From Seleniibacterium sp963677135 (GTDB lineage Bacteria > Desulfobacterota > Desulfuromonadia > Desulfuromonadales > Geopsychrobacteraceae), in the NCBI GenBank assembly GCA_963677135.2, contig CAXXLS010000014.1:124001-188000 (forward strand): a stretch of 64,000 bases of DNA, in the 5' to 3' direction. Every line of letters starts with the position of its first letter. Position 1 is the stretch's first letter. The notes beneath the pieces are model-generated. The model was not told where the DNA came from. It made no database searches and saw only the letters and a list, made by a program, of their open reading frames with translations. Positions 60,415 to 64,000 of the stretch are shown here, piece after piece. Made by a program: the position numbers and the translations under genes.

Positions 60415-62871
60415 TCAATCCAGATGTTGAAGTTTCGCTTTACTGCGCCGCAACAGCAAGCTGTTGGTGACCACTGACACGCTGGAGAAAGCCATGGCCA
60501 GTCCGGCGTACTCGGGCTTGAGATAAAGACCGAACCAGGGGAACAACAGCCCGGCTGCCAGCGGAATACCCAGAACGTTGTAAAAGAATGCCCAGAACAG
60601 GTTCTGCTTTATTTTGGCCAAGGTTCGCCTGCCCAGTTGCACGCTCCGCTCAATGTCTCTCAGGTTGTCACCGACAATAACCAGGTCACCGGTTTCCTTG
60701 GCGACATCGGTTCCACTGCCGATGGCAATTCCGATATCCGCCTGAGCCAGAGCGGGAGCATCGTTGATGCCGTCACCGACCATTCCGACTTTTAACCCCT
60801 GCTGCTGGTAATGCCTGACGACATCGAGCTTTTTTTCCGGCAGAACTTCGGCCTCGAACCTGGACACCCCCAGAAGCGCGGCAACCCTTCTGGCGGCGGG
60901 AGTCCGGTCCCCTGTCACCAGGACCGGCATAATCGACAGTTTTTTTAGCTGCTGAATGAAAGGTAGCGCGTCGTTCTTGACCTCGTCGACCAGGCAGACA
61001 ACCCCCTGCACAGCTCCGTCAACAGCCACAAAAACCGCAGAGCAACCCTCGGGCAACCGGTCCAGCACGCCCTCATTGACCGTCAGACCGCCCCTTTCCA
61101 GCAGGTTTCGATTTCCGCAAAGCACTCTGCGGCCCGCGACCTCGCCTGTCAGACCGTGCCCGCCGACCTCTTCTACGTGACTGACCGCAGGCATCGGCAG
61201 TTGCCGACGACGAGCCTCGGCAACGATCCCCCGGGCCAGGGGATGGGTGCTTGAGGCCTCGAGGGCGGCAGCGACCGCAAGGGTCTCGTCGGCACTCATG
61301 TCGCCAAACAGGAGGATGTCCTCGAACCCGAATTGGCCATGGGTCAGGGTGCCGGTTTTATCCAGGAGAAGCACCTCAATACCGGAGATCTGCTCAAGAG
61401 CGCTGGCCTTTTTGAACAAGATCCCCAGTTCCAGACCGACCGAGCTGCCGACCATGATGGCCGTCGGGGTTGCCAGACCGAGGGCGCATGGGCACGCCAC
61501 AACGACCACGGCAACCGCCATCTGAAAGGCGAACAGAAATTCCGTTCCGACCAGCAGATACCAGCCTCCAAAGGTGAGCAGGGAGAGCATCACGACAATC
61601 GGCACGAACACGCCTGAAATCCGGTCAGCAAGGCGCTGGATGGGAGGCTTGTCCCCCTGGGCTGCCTCGACCATTCGAACGATTCTTGCCAGCACCGCAT
61701 CCTCGCCGACATGCGTCACCCGAATCAGCAGGCGTCCGCTGCGATTGATGGTCGCCCCGATCACTTCATCCCCAGGCTCCTTGTTGACCGGAACCGACTC
61801 GCCGGTGATCATGGCTTCATCGACAGCGGCCTCCCCTTCGACAATCACACCGTCGACCGGAATCTTTTCTCCCGGTCGCACGACGACCAGATCTCCGCCT
61901 TCAAGGGTGGCCGCAGCCACCTCCCGTTCCTGTCCGTCGGCCAGGAGAATCGCCGTGTCGGCCTGCAATTGAAGTAATTTTTTCAGAGCTGAACTCGCCC
62001 TCCCCTTGGCCCGCGACTCAAGCCATTTGCCGAACCTGATAAACAGGATGAGCATGGCGCTGGTTTCAAAAAAAACCGTGGCGTCAGGTCCCAGCATTCC
62101 CCAAAAAGCGAAAACTGAATAACCATAGGCAGCGGTGATTCCAAGGGCAACCAGCACATCCATATTGGCGCTGCGGTTGCGCAAAGATTTGCCGGCACTG
62201 GTGTAAAATCCTATGCCGGCGGTAAATTGAGCGATGGTGGCAAGCAGCCCGCTGACGGCCATGGTCGCACCACCGAACAGCGGGACATACATGAGCAGCA
62301 TAATCGGAAGAGCGCAGCAGGCCGCCAGTAAAACCAGCCGCAATTCCCGAGCCGACTGATCCTCTGGATTTTCTCCTTCGCGAACCGCTTTGAACCCGGC
62401 CCGATCGACCGCAGAATAAATGGCATCGCGACTGACCGCCGCGGGATGATATGCCACCTGGGCAAAATTGCCGGCCAGGTTGACGGCAACGGACTCCACA
62501 CCGGGCAGCTCCCTGACCCGTTTTTCGATGGTCGCCGCGCAGGAGGCACAATGCATACCAACCACCCCGAAACGCAGATCCCGGGTTGCTTCCCGATTTG
62601 AACCGGCCGTACCGGATTCTGACGCGCCAGCCCCGTTGCCGGCCCCGCTCTTGTCAGGAGGGGTACAGCTGAACCCGGCCTCCTCGAGACGGGCGACCAT
62701 GGCGGACATCGGTAGTTCCTCTCCCGTTGAGACGACTTCGGCAAGATTGTCGGACAATGAGACGACGACCCCGTCAACCTGTGGAAACGCCTCCAGCAAG
62801 CCGGTAACGCGGGCGACGCATTTGGAACACTTCATACCGTAAACAGGGAGTTGAACCGTCTGGTCGGCCAT
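60415..62871 (-). CDS. copA: copper-exporting P1B-type ATPase
   Basis: An 818-residue heavy-metal ATPase of the inner membrane. Two N-terminal metal-binding domains carry GMKCSKC (C15, C18) and GMHCASC (C108, C111), joined by a Gly/Ser-rich linker. The transport motif CPC lies in VACPCALGLATP, with TGES, the phosphorylated Asp in DKTGTLTHG and GDGINDAPALAQ. The Tyr-Asn in FFYNVLG and MAFSSVSVVTNS in the last segments fit the Cu(I) subgroup. It starts three bases after the radical SAM gene and lacks a visible copper regulator nearby. Confidence 0.93.
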   Translation of the reverse strand: MADQTVQLPVYGMKCSKCVARVTGLLEAFPQVDGVVVSLSDNLAEVVSTGEELPMSAMVARLEEAGFSCTPPDKSGAGNGAGASESGTAGSNREATRDLRFGVVGMHCASCAATIEKRVRELPGVESVAVNLAGNFAQVAYHPAAVSRDAIYSAVDRAGFKAVREGENPEDQSARELRLVLLAACCALPIMLLMYVPLFGGATMAVSGLLATIAQFTAGIGFYTSAGKSLRNRSANMDVLVALGITAAYGYSVFAFWGMLGPDATVFFETSAMLILFIRFGKWLESRAKGRASSALKKLLQLQADTAILLADGQEREVAAATLEGGDLVVVRPGEKIPVDGVIVEGEAAVDEAMITGESVPVNKEPGDEVIGATINRSGRLLIRVTHVGEDAVLARIVRMVEAAQGDKPPIQRLADRISGVFVPIVVMLSLLTFGGWYLLVGTEFLFAFQMAVAVVVVACPCALGLATPTAIMVGSSVGLELGILFKKASALEQISGIEVLLLDKTGTLTHGQFGFEDILLFGDMSADETLAVAAALEASSTHPLARGIVAEARRRQLPMPAVSHVEEVGGHGLTGEVAGRRVLCGNRNLLERGGLTVNEGVLDRLPEGCSAVFVAVDGAVQGVVCLVDEVKNDALPFIQQLKKLSIMPVLVTGDRTPAARRVAALLGVSRFEAEVLPEKKLDVVRHYQQQGLKVGMVGDGINDAPALAQADIGIAIGSGTDVAKETGDLVIVGDNLRDIERSVQLGRRTLAKIKQNLFWAFFYNVLGIPLAAGLLFPWFGLYLKPEYAGLAMAFSSVSVVTNSLLLRRSKAKLQHLD

Positions 62872-62874
62872 GCT

Positions 62875-64000
62875 TTAGAACTCCTCGCAGTGAATGATTT
62901 CGGGACCGTCGGCCAGCCGCTCCAGACCTTCCAGAATACCCCACGGAGAACTTTCGACGACCACGACAGGAACCTTGAGCCGCGTTTCGATATCGGTGAC
63001 CGCGACATCGTCCAGAAACACGTCTTCACCGACCCGCAGCATCACATCGGGGATCATGACGCCGCCAGCAGGTGGCAGGACGGCAAGAGTCTTCAAAAGA
63101 TCCCTGCCCGTCACCAACCCGGAAACGGTCACCTCGGCGCCAAAAAAGTCATTTTCCACCGTCACCACCTGAAGATCGACGCCGGTTCTCAGCATCATCC
63201 TGGACGCAAAATGCTGAAGTTCGGAGGCGAACGACCGGCCACAGACAAGATTCACCCTGGGCACCGGCAACGGTTCCGCCTCGAGAAGAACCTCTTCAGC
63301 CTGCTGCCGGAACTGGGCGATCATACCGACACCATTCTCGAGTTGGAAGCAGTCTTCGTAGCTTTCGATGGCTGGAATCTCGCGTTCCGCCTTGAGATAG
63401 AGCTCATCAGCGGCGAAGACGAAACGGGTACCAAGCTCAGGCAGGCAGTCCCGCTGACACGATTCGATCAGCTCAAGGCATTTCTGGGCATGCTCCCTGG
63501 AGACCCCGTTCAGGGCCGGCAACTTCTCGCGGTAACGGGTCAGCCCGACCGGAACCACGGCCAATGACGCGACACCGGGGTACAGGGCGGCCAGGTCCGT
63601 TATGGTCTGCTTCAAGGCCTGCCCGTCATTGATCCCGGGACACAGCACAACCTGGCAGTGCAATACGATCCCCGACTCGGTCAGGCGTTTGATCAGAGGC
63701 ATGATATTCGGGATATCAACCCCGAGCAGACGCTCTCGAAGCGCATGATCCGTGGCATGAACGGAAATGTACAGCGGGGAAAGCCGGCGAGTGACAATGC
63801 GCTCAATATCCCTCTGGTGAAGGTTGGTCAGGGTGATGTAGGAGCCGTAGAGATAGGAAAAGCGATAATCCTCATCCTTGACATAGAGAGTCTTCCGCAT
63901 TCCTTTGGGAAGCTGGTGAACAAAACAGAACAGGCACTGGTTGCCACATTGCCGGGGTTCCGGATGTTCCACTTCGATACCGAAATCCTCGTCGGCGTCC
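62875..64000 (-). CDS. DUF512 family radical SAM protein, incomplete at the right edge
   Basis: The reading frame is open across the right edge, so the N-terminal part (expected to include a PDZ-like domain) is missing. The cluster motif is CGNQCLFCFVHQLPKGMR, in the pattern C-x3-C-x2-C. YITLTNLHQRDIERI and SPLYISVHATDHALRERLLG follow, then the DUF512 region, including VNLVCGRSFASEL. Families of this type are widespread but of unproven reaction; some act on lipids or redox partners by suggestion only. It ends three bases before copA. Confidence 0.85.
   Translation of the reverse strand, partial: DADEDFGIEVEHPEPRQCGNQCLFCFVHQLPKGMRKTLYVKDEDYRFSYLYGSYITLTNLHQRDIERIVTRRLSPLYISVHATDHALRERLLGVDIPNIMPLIKRLTESGIVLHCQVVLCPGINDGQALKQTITDLAALYPGVASLAVVPVGLTRYREKLPALNGVSREHAQKCLELIESCQRDCLPELGTRFVFAADELYLKAEREIPAIESYEDCFQLENGVGMIAQFRQQAEEVLLEAEPLPVPRVNLVCGRSFASELQHFASRMMLRTGVDLQVVTVENDFFGAEVTVSGLVTGRDLLKTLAVLPPAGGVMIPDVMLRVGEDVFLDDVAVTDIETRLKVPVVVVESSPWGILEGLERLADGPEIIHCEEF

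Noticed and set aside
1..64000. tRNA or rRNA genes, CRISPR arrays, insertion sequences, integrases, toxin-antitoxin or known defence genes
   Set aside because: None were seen on reading the window and its gaps. All long frames are assigned to housekeeping, repair, envelope or signalling families.

Overview
This 64 kb window reads as an ordinary, gene-dense stretch of chromosome from a Gram-negative bacterium, most likely a deltaproteobacterium of the Geobacter / Desulfuromonas / Pelobacter group (Desulfuromonadales). This is inferred from gene content and order: a yceD-rpmF-plsX-fabH-fabD-fabG-acpP-fabF-rpiB-glyA run, leuS-lptE-holA, DUF4388 and stand-alone receiver proteins next to der-era-rnc, and a TatD/radical SAM fusion. 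LptE, MurJ and several lipobox proteins show an outer membrane. I see no phage, insertion sequence, CRISPR array, tRNA or rRNA gene, and no gap above about 250 bases without a gene.

Layout. 1-7.1 kb (minus): fatty acid and phospholipid synthesis with ribosomal protein L32, ending in rpiB and the start of glyA. fabF is broken in frame at three homopolymer runs. 7.2-10.8 kb: mazG, fxsA, murJ and rpsT. 10.8-20.4 kb (minus): holA, lptE, leuS, infA, two receiver proteins, a DUF4388 protein, der, era and rnc. 20.6-27.2 kb (plus): holB, a RicT/PSP1 protein, metG, a TatD-radical SAM fusion and a glutathione-reductase-like enzyme. 27.4-30.2 kb (minus): a family 6 DNA glycosylase and an AsmA-like protein. 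30.4-30.9 kb (plus): a small protein resembling a retropepsin-like (RimB / PF05618) protease that has lost its catalytic motif. 31-41 kb (minus): a four-gene double-strand-break repair operon, sbcD-sbcC-addB-addA. 41.1-43.7 kb: a lipoprotein with an apparently leaderless mRNA, an unknown protein, a family 4 uracil-DNA glycosylase and a zinc phospholipase C-like protein. 43.6-49.4 kb (minus): coaBC, a metallo-beta-lactamase-fold hydrolase, a YhaM-like nuclease, a COG2509 FAD protein and a receiver-histidine kinase hybrid. 49.5-55.8 kb (minus): uspA, then rlmN-mtnP-pfkB-unknown-TPR lipoprotein-zinc ribbon receiver-punA, which groups purine and methylthioadenosine salvage with two signalling or scaffold genes. 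55.9-64 kb (minus): ndk-rdgB-rph-amidase-DHH phosphoesterase-TIGR00725 protein-copA-DUF512 radical SAM protein, the last running off the right edge.

How it works together. Most genes sit in tight co-directional operons with ATGA-type overlaps. Intrinsic terminators lie between close co-directional genes at rpiB/glyA, acpP/fabF, metG/tatD and ndk/rlmN, which suggests read-through control of relative expression. Good sigma70-type promoters can be read upstream of yceD, mazG, rpsT, the retropepsin-like gene, the small lipoprotein and uspA.

I did not find a clear new multi-gene defence or metabolic system. The most unusual items are the triple frameshift in fabF, the motif-less retropepsin-like protein, the leaderless lipoprotein gene, and the unknown and signalling genes inside the purine salvage operon. 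All family names come from reading the translations; no database search was run.
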